Assembly: GCA_937928755.1 (NCBI GenBank)
Contig: CALEZI010000134.1
Span: forward strand, 1 to 12,538
Source: an uncultured Rhodanobacteraceae bacterium
Lineage (GTDB): Bacteria; Pseudomonadota; Gammaproteobacteria; Xanthomonadales; SZUA-5
Length of the DNA stretch: 12,538 nucleotides
Reading direction: 5' to 3'
The notes under the pieces are model-generated. The model had not been told where the DNA came from, did not search any database, and saw nothing but the letters and a program-made list of their open reading frames with translations. The position numbers and the translations under genes were made by a program. Positions 1-9,742 of the stretch are shown here, one piece after another. Positions within the stretch are counted from its first letter, which is position 1. Every line of letters starts with the position of its first letter.

Positions 1-45
1 CGTCCTTTGCGTCCTTTGCGTCCTTTGCGTCCTTTGCGTCCTTTG
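1..45. repeat. Five tandem copies of a 9-bp unit, CGTCCTTTG
   Basis: The first 45 bases are five perfect copies of CGTCCTTTG, followed at once by CGGACAAAAAAG. The same 9-bp period, with variants, forms both arms of the hairpin at 12295-12411. This tract is therefore probably an expanded arm of the same element; its partner arm, if any, lies outside the window. Such perfect short tandem repeats tend to change copy number between strains, which is general knowledge and not visible here. Confidence 0.9.
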
Positions 46-125
46 CGGACAAAAAAGCAGCCCGCATGGTAGCCGCCAGTTCGATGTGCGAATAAGCGCA
101 CCGCCAGGGGCGACCGGGACTCCTG
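1..125 (-). repeat. Composite intergenic repeat, copy A (inverted relative to copy C)
   Basis: Read on the minus strand, this region matches 12226-12320 on the plus strand. By hand alignment about 82 of 95 positions agree, from GAGTC at one end to the GTCCGCAAAGGACGCAAAG tract at the other. The order of parts is the same: a GC-rich module (83-122), a linker containing ACCATGCGG (58-82), a T run, GTCCGC, then the 9-bp tandem repeat. It starts about 11 bp after the threonine aldolase stop codon on the same strand, so it forms that gene's 3' flank. The GCGGGC and GTCCGC segments flanking the T-rich loop could pair as a hairpin. No transposase is present. Confidence 0.8.
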
Positions 126-135
126 CAGGAAGCGC

Positions 136-1164
136 TCAGGGCGCGTGGCGGATGGTCTTGAGCACATCGCACACGCGCTCGATCATTGCCCGATCCACGT
201 CCAGGTGAGTCACGAAGCGCACCGTCTTCGGCCCGAATGCGGCAGCGCGCACGCCGCTTTCGGCGAGGCGCGCGAGGAAACCCGCGGCAGTCCAGTCGCC
301 GGCCAGATCGAAGATCACGATATTGGTGTGCACCGGACGCAGTGCGGCCACATAGGACGCCTCGGCCAGGGTCGCTGCCAGCATTTGCGCGTGCGCGTGG
401 TCCTCGCGCAGACGCTCGACGTGATGCGTCAGCGCATGCAAGCCGGCCGCTGCAAGAAAGCCGATCTGGCGCATGCCGCCACCGAAACCCTTGCGCAGGC
501 GGCGCGCCTTGGTAATTAACGCGGCGTCGCCGATCAGCAGCGAACCGACTGGCGCGCCGAGGCCCTTGGAAAGGCAGATCGAGAGACTGTCGAACTCGGC
601 GCCCCAGTCGTGCGTCGATTCACCCGATTCGACCAAAGCGTTGAACAGGCGCGCGCCGTCGAGGTGCAGCTTCAAGCCGCGCTCGCGACACACTGTGCGG
701 ATCGGCCGCACGCGGTCGATCGTGTAATAACTGCCGCCGGCCGCGTTGCAGGTGTTTTCGAGCACCACCAGGCGCGAGCGCGGCAGCCAATCGGCGATCG
801 GCTTGATCGCTGCCTCGACCTGCGCCGCGGTCAATCGGCCGTGATCGCCCGGGATGGTCTGCACCGCGATCTGCGAATGAAAGGCGTAACCGCCGTTCTC
901 GTAGCGGAAGACGTGCGAGGTCTCCTCGCAGATCATCTCGTCCATCGCCTCGGTGTGCGCCTTGATCGCCACCTGGTTGCTCATCACCCCCGACGGCATG
1001 AACAACGCCGCCTCGTGACCGAACATCGCCGCAGCAAACGCCTGCAGCGCATGCGTCGCCGGATCTTCGTTGAACACATCGTCGCCAACCTCGGCAGCCA
1101 GCATCGCCGCCAGCATCGCCGGCGTCGGTCGGGTCACGGTGTCGCTGATCAGGTCGATGGGCAT
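136..1164 (-). CDS. ltaE: Low-specificity L-threonine aldolase
   Basis: This is a PLP-dependent cytoplasmic enzyme of fold type I that cleaves L-threonine or L-allo-threonine to glycine and acetaldehyde, giving a route to glycine independent of serine hydroxymethyltransferase. The protein begins MPIDLISDTVTRPTPAM, the typical family N-terminus. It has the SHVFRYENGG segment, LDGARLFNA with the aspartate that binds the PLP ring nitrogen (about D169), and LSKGLGAPVGS with the Schiff-base lysine (about K200). The length of about 342 aa is normal for the family. I chose ATG 1164: an in-frame TTG at 1203 would add 13 residues that do not look like the family, and neither start has a good Shine-Dalgarno. 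It lies downstream of smc on the same strand, separated by 118 bp that contain an inverted repeat, so co-transcription is uncertain. The family assignment is firm; substrate stereoselectivity cannot be read from sequence. Confidence 0.93.
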   Translation of the reverse strand: MPIDLISDTVTRPTPAMLAAMLAAEVGDDVFNEDPATHALQAFAAAMFGHEAALFMPSGVMSNQVAIKAHTEAMDEMICEETSHVFRYENGGYAFHSQIAVQTIPGDHGRLTAAQVEAAIKPIADWLPRSRLVVLENTCNAAGGSYYTIDRVRPIRTVCRERGLKLHLDGARLFNALVESGESTHDWGAEFDSLSICLSKGLGAPVGSLLIGDAALITKARRLRKGFGGGMRQIGFLAAAGLHALTHHVERLREDHAHAQMLAATLAEASYVAALRPVHTNIVIFDLAGDWTAAGFLARLAESGVRAAAFGPKTVRFVTHLDVDRAMIERVCDVLKTIRHAP

Positions 1165-1207
1165 GGGTGCGGTGGCCTGAAGGGGAATGAACCTGTCTCG
1201 CAAGCAG

Positions 1208-1286
1208 GGTGAAAGGTGAAACGTAAAACGTTAATTGGGCAAGTTCACATTTCACGTTTCACGTTTCACTTTTCACCGCTTTTCAC
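1208..1286. repeat. Inverted pair of 7-bp tandem repeats (GTGAAAC / TTCACGT) between smc and threonine aldolase
   Basis: The left arm (about 1208-1231) reads GTGAAAG-GTGAAAC-GTAAAAC. The right arm (about 1244-1286) reads TTCACAT-TTCACGT-TTCACGT-TTCACTT, followed by two more TTCAC. The arms are reverse complements in register and are separated by about 15 bp, so a long imperfect hairpin can form. The element overlaps the smc stop codon by a few bases and occupies most of the gap before threonine aldolase. It could attenuate or terminate smc transcription or protect the 3' end; this is inferred from position only. There is no classical U tract. Confidence 0.75.
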
Positions 1287-4200
1287 GCTACCAACCGCGT
1301 CGCCTCCGCCAGATCGACGCTGACCAGCCGCGACACGCCGGGTTCGCGCATGGTCACGCCGGCGAGCTGGTTGGAGGCTTCCATCGTCACCTTGTTGTGG
1401 GAGACGATCAGGAACTGCACGCTCTTGCTCATCTCGACCACCATCTGGCTGAAGCGCCCGACGTTGGCTTCGTCGAGTGGCGCATCGACCTCATCGAGCA
1501 GGCAGAACGGTGCCGGATTGAGGCGGAAGATCGAGAACACCAGGGCCACGGCGGTCAGCGCCTTTTCGCCGCCGGACAGCAGGCCGATGCTGGCCGGCTT
1601 CTTGCCTGGCGGGCGCGCGATGATGTTGACGCCGGTGGACAGCAGATCCTCGCCGGTCAGTTCGAGGTAGGCGTGGCCGCCACCGAACAGGCGCGGGAAC
1701 AGCTCCTGGACACCGCTGTTGACGCGATCGAAAGTTTCCTTGAAGCGCGTGCGCGTTTCGCGGTCGATCTTGCGGATCGCCTCTTCCAGCGTCTCCAGCG
1801 CCTCGGTCAGGTCGGCATGCTGGGCGTCGAGATAGGTCTTGCGCTGCGACAGTTCGTCGAGTTCCTGGATTGCCGCCAGATTGACCGGCTCCAGCCGCTT
1901 GATGCGCTGCTCGAGGTCGGCCAGACGCGCCTCCCACACCGGCAGCGTCGCTTCCGGATTCAGCTCGGCGATCACCGCGTCGCGTTCGAAGCCCTCGGCG
2001 TGCAAGGCCTCTTCAAGCGCTTCGGCCTTGATCCGGATCGCCTGTTCGGCCAGTTGCGCCTGACTCTTTTTCTCGCGCGCCTGCGCCAGCTGATGATCGA
2101 CACGCTGGCGCTCGTGGTCGTGCTTGCGCATGCGTTGGTCGAGTTGCTCCAGCACCTGGCGCGCCGAACTCATGCGCTGGTCGACCAGCACCCGTTGATC
2201 GAGGTGCAACCTGAGTTCCTCGTCGAGCTTCGGTAACGGGCCCTCGGCCTCGGCGAGCTGCTGTTCGAGCTGCTGGCGACGCTGTCCGAGCTGGGCCAAC
2301 TGCAATTCGATGCGCTCGATGGCAGCGGCCAGCGAACGCGCCGCGGTACGCTTGGATTCGACTGACAACGCCAGCTGGCGCTCGCCCTCCTGCGCTTCGC
2401 GGGCACCACTGCGGGCGCTCTCGCGCGCCTGGGTCAGGCGCACGCGTTCGAGCTCCAGTTGCTCGCGATCCTCGGCCAGCGTCTCCAGGCGCGACATCTC
2501 GCCATTCAGCTTGCCACGCGCCTCGCGCGTCTGCTGCTCGGACAGGGTGATCTGCTCGCCCAGCTGATCGCGCTCGCGCGCGATTGCTTCGCGGCGTTGG
2601 CGCTCCTGATCGACCTTGCCTTCATGGCTGCGCACGCGCCCGGCGAGATCCGCGAGCTTGCGATGCGCGGCGTACAGGGTCGTTTGCGCAATCTCGCGCG
2701 CGCGCTCGGCCTCGGCAAGTTCAGAGCGCGTGCGCGTCAATCCGCTTTCGAGTTCGAGCAGACGCTCGTCGCCGGTTTCGATCTGCTGCTTCAGTGCCTC
2801 GATCTCGCGACCGCGCTGAATCACGCCCTCATGCCCCTGGCTGCCACGATCGATGCGGCGCCAGCCCGGTCCAAACCAGTGGCCGTCGGCGGTGATCGCG
2901 CTCTGGTGCGGCGCCAGCCCTTGCGCCAGATCACGCGCCTGCTCGGCATCGCCGGCGGTCAGCACGCCATCCAGCCATGCGGCAACCGCCGCTGGACCGC
3001 GCACCTTGGCCGCCAATGTGCCGCTCTGCGCGGTGGCCGGGTGCAGCGACGCATCGACCAGCGTCAGCACGCCCTTGGGCAGGCTCGCCAGATCGATATC
3101 GCGCGACGTCGCCGCATCGACGACGATCGCTTCCAGCGCCATGCCGAGCGCGATCTCGACCGCGCTCTCCCAGCCCGGCTCGACCTGCAGCAATGCGCCC
3201 AGACGCGGTGCCTGCTGCAGTCCATGACGCGCCAACCAGGCAGCCAGATCACGCTTGTCCTCGCCGAGCGCCGCGTGCTGCAGCGCTTCCAGCGACGCCA
3301 GGCGACCACGCGCGGAACTCAACTGCTGGCGCTCCTGATTCAGCTGCGCTTGGGTCGCGCGTTGCGCTTGCTCGGACCGAGCGACCGCAGCCTTGCGCAT
3401 CTCCAGCTCGGCCGACAGGGTTTCGACGGCGGCTTCTTCGGCTTCGAGGCCCTCGCGCAGGGCGCTCAATTCATCGGCACTGCCGCGCGCGCTCAACATC
3501 GCGGTTTCCGAATCGAGGATCTCGCGACGCTTCAGCGCCTGATGCATCTGCCGTTCGAGCAGATCGATGCGCGTGCGTTCCACTTCGGCGGCCTTGGTGG
3601 CATCGCTGGACGCGCGATTGAGTGCATCGGCGCGGGTTTGCCATACGCTGAGCGCGGCTTCGGCGGCCGCCAATGCGTCGCTGCGATCGGCGGCGGCGTC
3701 GACCAGTGCGGTCAGCCGCGGCTCTTCGCGTTCCAAAGCCTGATTGAGCATGACCTGCTGGTCGCGGTCGAGGCGCAACTGTTCATCCAGGTGCTGGCGC
3801 TGCGCGCCGGCCTCGCCGAGCTCGCGCTTGAGCCGCGCGACGCTGTCGCGACGGAATGTCAGCTGCTGCTCGACCCGCGCGATTTCGGCGCCGACCTGAT
3901 AGTGCTCGGCCTGCACCGTGCGAAAGGCCTCAGCGGCTTCGCCGTGTTGCGCCCGCGCGGTCTCGATCTCGCTTTCATTGCGCGTCTGGTCCGCCGCCAG
4001 TTGTTCGACCAGCAGTTCGGTCTGTTTGAGCTTGCCGACTTCGCTGTCCAGTTGCGTCGCCAGCGCGCGCCAGCCCAGCGCCTTGACCTCGGCGTCGACC
4101 TTGCGCTGTTCGGTGCGCAATTCGGTCCAGCGCTCGGCCTGTTTGGCCTGGCGCCGCAGATGTTCGAGCTGCTTGTCGACCTCGTCGGAAACGTCCTTCA

Positions 4201-4780
4201 GGCGCTCCAGGTTCTCACGCGTCGCGCGCATGCGCGACTCGGTTTCCTTGCGCCGTTCCTTGTACTTGGAGATGCCTGCCGCTTCTTCCAGATGCACGCG
4301 CAGGTCGTCTGGCGCAGCCTCGACGATCTGCGAAATCATGCCCTGCTCGATGATCGCGTAGGACCGCGGACCGAGTCCGGTGCCGAGGAACAGGTCGGTA
4401 ACGTCGCGGCGGCGGCACTTGGTGCCGTTCAGCCAGTACTGCGACTGACCATCGCGTCCAACCACGCGGCGCACCGAGATCTCGTTGTAGGCAGCGAACT
4501 CGCCGAGCACGCTGGCATCCGAGTTGTCGAAGATCAGCTCGACCGCCGCCTGGCCCACCGGCTTGCGTTCGGTGGTGCCGTTGAAGATGACATCGGTCAT
4601 CGAATCGCCACGCAGGCGGCTGGCAGCGGATTCACCGAGCACCCACTTCACCGCGTCGATAATGTTCGACTTGCCACAGCCGTTCGGCCCGACAACGGCG
4701 GTCATGTTGGTAGGCAGGTGCAAGGTCGTCGGATCGACGAAAGACTTGAACCCGGCCAGTTTGACGGTGGCGAGGCGCAT
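1283..4780 (-). CDS. smc: Chromosome segregation protein SMC
   Basis: This is the ATPase of the Smc-ScpAB condensin-like complex, which dimerises and organises and helps segregate the chromosome. The 1165-aa length and order of parts are those of full-length SMC. An N-terminal ATPase half carries Walker A GPNGCGKS (residues 31-38). Long coiled coils rich in E, Q, R, A and L cover roughly 165-510 and 645-1010, with a globular hinge at about 513-640 between them. The C-terminal ATPase half has the ABC signature LLSGGEKALT (1067-1076), Walker B FCLLDEVDAPLDEANV (about 1092-1107, catalytic D1096 and E1097) and the H-loop IVSHNK. The ATG start directly precedes the typical opening MRLATVKLAGFKSF; no strong Shine-Dalgarno is visible. 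In many relatives zipA and ligA follow smc; here a threonine aldolase gene follows, and the gene upstream of smc is divergent and unrelated. No damage to the gene is seen. Confidence 0.98.
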   Translation of the reverse strand: MRLATVKLAGFKSFVDPTTLHLPTNMTAVVGPNGCGKSNIIDAVKWVLGESAASRLRGDSMTDVIFNGTTERKPVGQAAVELIFDNSDASVLGEFAAYNEISVRRVVGRDGQSQYWLNGTKCRRRDVTDLFLGTGLGPRSYAIIEQGMISQIVEAAPDDLRVHLEEAAGISKYKERRKETESRMRATRENLERLKDVSDEVDKQLEHLRRQAKQAERWTELRTEQRKVDAEVKALGWRALATQLDSEVGKLKQTELLVEQLAADQTRNESEIETARAQHGEAAEAFRTVQAEHYQVGAEIARVEQQLTFRRDSVARLKRELGEAGAQRQHLDEQLRLDRDQQVMLNQALEREEPRLTALVDAAADRSDALAAAEAALSVWQTRADALNRASSDATKAAEVERTRIDLLERQMHQALKRREILDSETAMLSARGSADELSALREGLEAEEAAVETLSAELEMRKAAVARSEQAQRATQAQLNQERQQLSSARGRLASLEALQHAALGEDKRDLAAWLARHGLQQAPRLGALLQVEPGWESAVEIALGMALEAIVVDAATSRDIDLASLPKGVLTLVDASLHPATAQSGTLAAKVRGPAAVAAWLDGVLTAGDAEQARDLAQGLAPHQSAITADGHWFGPGWRRIDRGSQGHEGVIQRGREIEALKQQIETGDERLLELESGLTRTRSELAEAERAREIAQTTLYAAHRKLADLAGRVRSHEGKVDQERQRREAIARERDQLGEQITLSEQQTREARGKLNGEMSRLETLAEDREQLELERVRLTQARESARSGAREAQEGERQLALSVESKRTAARSLAAAIERIELQLAQLGQRRQQLEQQLAEAEGPLPKLDEELRLHLDQRVLVDQRMSSARQVLEQLDQRMRKHDHERQRVDHQLAQAREKKSQAQLAEQAIRIKAEALEEALHAEGFERDAVIAELNPEATLPVWEARLADLEQRIKRLEPVNLAAIQELDELSQRKTYLDAQHADLTEALETLEEAIRKIDRETRTRFKETFDRVNSGVQELFPRLFGGGHAYLELTGEDLLSTGVNIIARPPGKKPASIGLLSGGEKALTAVALVFSIFRLNPAPFCLLDEVDAPLDEANVGRFSQMVVEMSKSVQFLIVSHNKVTMEASNQLAGVTMREPGVSRLVSVDLAEATRLVA

Positions 4781-4971
4781 CGATGTGGGATCGCAGTGCT
4801 GGAAACAGTCGCTGCCGGCGGCGCAGCACGCCTAGCCCGGCCCAACAGGACCGCGGACTATAGCACCCCGACCTGAACCCCCTGCTCCGATATTCATCTC
4901 GGCCATCACGGGTCTTGTCGGGACGAGTGTGCTCGACCATGCTGCGCATCACCGCAACAAAGGGGCATGAC
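4781..4971. promoter_or_regulatory. Divergent intergenic region with a weak -10-like site for smc
   Basis: This 191-bp gap separates smc (minus) from the small membrane protein gene (plus), so promoters for both must lie here or inside the genes. On the minus strand a TATAGT hexamer at 4857-4862 resembles a sigma-70 -10 box, with smc starting about 77 nt downstream. I could not find a convincing -35 at normal spacing. No repeat or known operator was recognised. Confidence 0.3.
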
Positions 4972-5418
4972 GTGGATCCGAATACCATCGCTGCAGCGGT
5001 GATCGCCATCGCCGGCCTGGCGTTGGCAGTCGTGATCTGGCGCCGAAACCAGCGCCGTCGGCTGCACGGCGAACTGGCCGAGCTTCCCGACCGAGTGGTC
5101 AATCCGCGTCTGTTTCAACATTTGAAGCGCATCCGAACCTGGCAGTTGGACGTCGAACAGCCCACCAAGGCATGCACCTGGGCGCGCGAGGCCCGAGGAA
5201 AGCGTTTCCGCGCCGACTCCGCGGTACCGCTGCCAATCGCGGGGTGCGGCAAACAATGTCGTTGCCGCTATCAACCGATCACTGAAAACCGTCGCCGCAA
5301 GCGCCGCATGGACCCGATCGATCAACCCGAGCTCAACATCAGTGCCGAAGGCGGCGACCGCCGGCATGCGCCGGGTCGGCGCAAGGAAGACAACTGGCGC
5401 GGCGAACGGCGCATGTGA
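4972..5418 (+). CDS. Small single-pass membrane protein with a cysteine-rich cytosolic motif (unknown function)
   Basis: I do not recognise a named family. From a GTG start at 4972, with AAGGGG about 6 nt upstream, the product is 148 aa. Residues 5-22 (TIAAAVIAIAGLALAVVI) form one hydrophobic helix, followed by RRNQRRR, so the bulk should be cytosolic by the positive-inside rule. The middle contains one early cysteine (ACTWAREARGKRF) and then PLPIAGCGKQCRCRYQPI, giving the pattern C...GKRF...PLP..GC...C-x-C-x-Y. From memory, small hypothetical proteins of beta- and gammaproteobacteria share this pattern, often followed by arginine-rich DRR/GRR tails, as here (residues 105-148). The cysteines could bind a metal or form disulfides; that is a guess. 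An upstream ATG at 4939 would place 11 polar residues before the helix and is less likely. The gene is divergent from smc and precedes the methyltransferase gene by 31 bp. Confidence 0.7.
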   Translation: MDPNTIAAAVIAIAGLALAVVIWRRNQRRRLHGELAELPDRVVNPRLFQHLKRIRTWQLDVEQPTKACTWAREARGKRFRADSAVPLPIAGCGKQCRCRYQPITENRRRKRRMDPIDQPELNISAEGGDRRHAPGRRKEDNWRGERRM

Positions 5419-5449
5419 GTCAAGTGAAAAGGCAAGTACGAGTCACTCC

Positions 5450-6280
5450 ATGAACGAACGAATTCTCTTCAACAATTGCCCGCTCTGCGGCAGCGCATCA
5501 ATGACCGATGCTGCAATTGGAAACTGTTCGCGACACCCGCTCTTTCACCCTTCACTCAGCGAAACCATTCGCTGGAAGCGCTGTCAAGCCTGCACCCATG
5601 TTTTTACCGAAGGCTATTATACGGACGAAGCCTGCCGCATCATCTTCAGCAAGACCAACGAGAATCAGCAAGTCGGCGTCAACATTGAGCAAACGCGTGG
5701 CATATCGGCGCGCATGATCGAAAAAGTGCTGCCATTCGTCAGTAGCGGACCGTGGCTCGACGTCGGATTCGGCAACGGGTCGCTGCTGTTTACTGCACAG
5801 GAATATGGCTTCAAGCCGATTGGCCTTGATTTGCGGGAAGACAATGTGCGGCGCATGCAGGAATTCGGGGTCGAAGCCCATTGCGTCGATGTCAGCCGTC
5901 TTCAGTTGACTGGCGACTGCGCGGTCATCAGCATGGCGGACGTCCTCGAGCATATTCCATTCCCGAAGGACGCCCTGATTGCAGCTCAGCGACTTCTCAA
6001 CGAGAACGGTATCCTGTACATCTCGATGCCAAATATCGACGCAATGGCTTGGCGGGTGCTCGACCAGCAGAATGCCAATCCCTATTGGGGCGAACTCGAG
6101 CACTACCACAACTTTGGGCGACGGCGACTTTATGCATTGCTAAGGCAGTACGGATTCGAACCGATTCGATATGGAATCAGCGAGCGTTACCGCGTTTGCA
6201 TGGAGGTCATCGCGATGAAACGTGCAAGACCATCAAGTCCGGCGCCGATGAAGTTCGTTTATTGGCCAAACGCGGACTGA
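5450..6280 (+). CDS. Class I SAM-dependent methyltransferase with N-terminal zinc-knuckle-like motif
   Basis: The 276-aa product begins MNERILFNNCPLCGS. Residues C10-x2-C13 and C45-x2-C48 make a two-knuckle pattern likely to bind zinc. A Rossmann methyltransferase domain follows: motif I WLDVGFGNG (102-110), the acidic residue ending beta-2 in IGLDLRE (D127), and the motif IV region SMADVLEHIP (161-170), all typical of the Methyltransf_23 type. This layout is common in sugar- or lipid-modifying methyltransferases of polysaccharide clusters, but no glycan genes lie nearby, so the substrate is unknown. I chose ATG 5450 because the cysteine motif follows directly; upstream in-frame residues overlap the preceding gene. 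The GAG at 5440 is a weak Shine-Dalgarno. Two lines counted by hand are about 52% GC, against 63-70% in flanking genes, which suggests acquisition from another genome. It converges on the exonuclease gene with a 63-bp gap, in which I saw no clear terminator. Confidence 0.85.
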   Translation: MNERILFNNCPLCGSASMTDAAIGNCSRHPLFHPSLSETIRWKRCQACTHVFTEGYYTDEACRIIFSKTNENQQVGVNIEQTRGISARMIEKVLPFVSSGPWLDVGFGNGSLLFTAQEYGFKPIGLDLREDNVRRMQEFGVEAHCVDVSRLQLTGDCAVISMADVLEHIPFPKDALIAAQRLLNENGILYISMPNIDAMAWRVLDQQNANPYWGELEHYHNFGRRRLYALLRQYGFEPIRYGISERYRVCMEVIAMKRARPSSPAPMKFVYWPNAD

Positions 6281-6343
6281 CGGTCGCGACGTAAACCTCG
6301 CCTCTACCACCGGTGCCGACGATTTTTGCCGCCTCAAGGGCCA

Positions 6344-7213
6344 TCACGCCGCCCGCGACCTGCGTATACGCGTGCGAGGCGCACTCTGCGGTATCGCCAT
6401 CATCGCCTTGAGAACGCGCAGCAGCGCTTCCAGATCAGCGCGGTTGTGTTGCATCACGCGCAGCAGATCGCGGGTCGCGCCGGTCGCCAGGAATTCCCGC
6501 CACGCCCGCGGCGCCTCGCTCCCCGGCAGGTCGTTCGCGCGCTCGCGGCCGACCAGCATGCGCTCGGCGGTGGTCAAGCGGCAGTCCGGCCAGAGACCAC
6601 GAAACGCGCGGCGCACCGGGTAGAGCAGATCCCAGTGGGCGAGCGCCGAGGCATTCGATTGGCGACCGTGCAGGGTCTCCAGGGTGCGCAAGGCGGGCAC
6701 ATCGAAGCGTTTGCCGTTGTAGCTGACCAAATGTGCTTCCCCTGCGCATTCGCTCACCCAGGCATCCACCAGCGCGGCTTCGCCGGTCGGGCTGGTCAAC
6801 AGATACTGGCGCAACAGCCAGGAATCGTCGTGCCAGCGCAGCACCCCAAGCAGAAACACCTTGAGTCCCGCACCACCGCAAAGTCCGCTGGTTTCAGTAT
6901 CGAACAGGCGCAGATTCTCGATATCGACAGCGGCAGCCGCATCCCATGGAGGCGTCAGCGCGGCAGGCAGCTCCAGCCCTGCCAATCTCAGTTTCAACGC
7001 ACTGACCCGCACTTCATGCAAACGCAATCCGGCCGCCAGCTCCACTCCGGGCAACTCGGGCGTGGCGCTCGATCCGCCGAATCCCTGGCGTTCGCGCGCC
7101 AGCAGACGCAGGCGCGCGAGTCGATCAACCCAGGCCGGGTCCAGTGGAAGCGGCGGCACCGTCGCGATGCTGCCGCCGCGCAACTGTCCCAGGCGTGAGC
7201 GCAGGTCGGACAT
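6344..7213 (-). CDS. mrfB: DEDD-family 3'-5' exonuclease, MrfB/YprB-like (RNase H-like fold)
   Basis: This 289-aa protein carries the motifs of a DnaQ/YprB-like exonuclease: FDTETSG (D105, E107; Exo I), VSYNGKRFDVPAL (D171; Exo II) and HNRADLEAL (H256, D260; Exo III). These four acidic residues would bind two catalytic metal ions. About 100 residues precede the nuclease core and have no recognisable motif. In Bacillus subtilis the equivalent gene, mrfB (yprB), lies beside helicase gene mrfA (yprA), and the pair removes mitomycin C lesions in a pathway separate from UvrABC. Here too the gene follows the helicase, 12 bp after its stop codon, so they form an operon and presumably work together. 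The protein ends soon after the nuclease domain and lacks the extra C-terminal repeat region I recall for the Bacillus protein. The symbol is by homology and context; the role in this organism is inferred. The start ATG has only a weak Shine-Dalgarno, which suggests translational coupling. Confidence 0.82.
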   Translation of the reverse strand: MSDLRSRLGQLRGGSIATVPPLPLDPAWVDRLARLRLLARERQGFGGSSATPELPGVELAAGLRLHEVRVSALKLRLAGLELPAALTPPWDAAAAVDIENLRLFDTETSGLCGGAGLKVFLLGVLRWHDDSWLLRQYLLTSPTGEAALVDAWVSECAGEAHLVSYNGKRFDVPALRTLETLHGRQSNASALAHWDLLYPVRRAFRGLWPDCRLTTAERMLVGRERANDLPGSEAPRAWREFLATGATRDLLRVMQHNRADLEALLRVLKAMMAIPQSAPRTRIRRSRAA

Positions 7214-7225
7214 TTCGCCGGCGGC

Positions 7226-9697
<2,472 letters not shown>

Positions 9698-9702
9698 GTC
9701 TC

Positions 9703-9717
9703 GTTCTCTTTTCGTTC
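9703..9717. promoter_or_regulatory. Candidate LexA operator, GTTC-N7-GTTC
   Basis: The sequence is GTTCTCTTTTCGTTC, an exact direct repeat of GTTC with a 7-bp spacer. GTTC-N7-GTTC (GAAC-N7-GAAC) is the established LexA box of Alphaproteobacteria. It lies in the 45-bp gap between the start codons of lexA (25 bp away) and the helicase gene (5 bp away), so a bound repressor could block both. Caution: on the minus strand the same bases are purine-rich and may serve simply as the helicase gene's ribosome binding region. Confidence 0.45.
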
Positions 9718-9742
9718 TCCCGATGACCAGCGTAGAGAACCA

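Noticed and set aside
136..1203. Longer threonine aldolase starting at TTG 1203
   Set aside because: The extra 13 residues (up to MPIDLIS) do not resemble the family N-terminus, and no Shine-Dalgarno precedes the TTG.
2459..4876. 805-codon open frame on the plus strand, opposite smc
   Set aside because: It lies antisense to a full-length SMC with all motifs. Its arginine-, leucine- and glutamine-rich sequence has no domain and is the usual mirror of a GC-rich coiled-coil gene.
4924..5000. Start of the small membrane protein at ATG 4939 or 4915
   Set aside because: These starts would add polar residues before the membrane helix and lack a Shine-Dalgarno; GTG 4972 has AAGGGG at good spacing.
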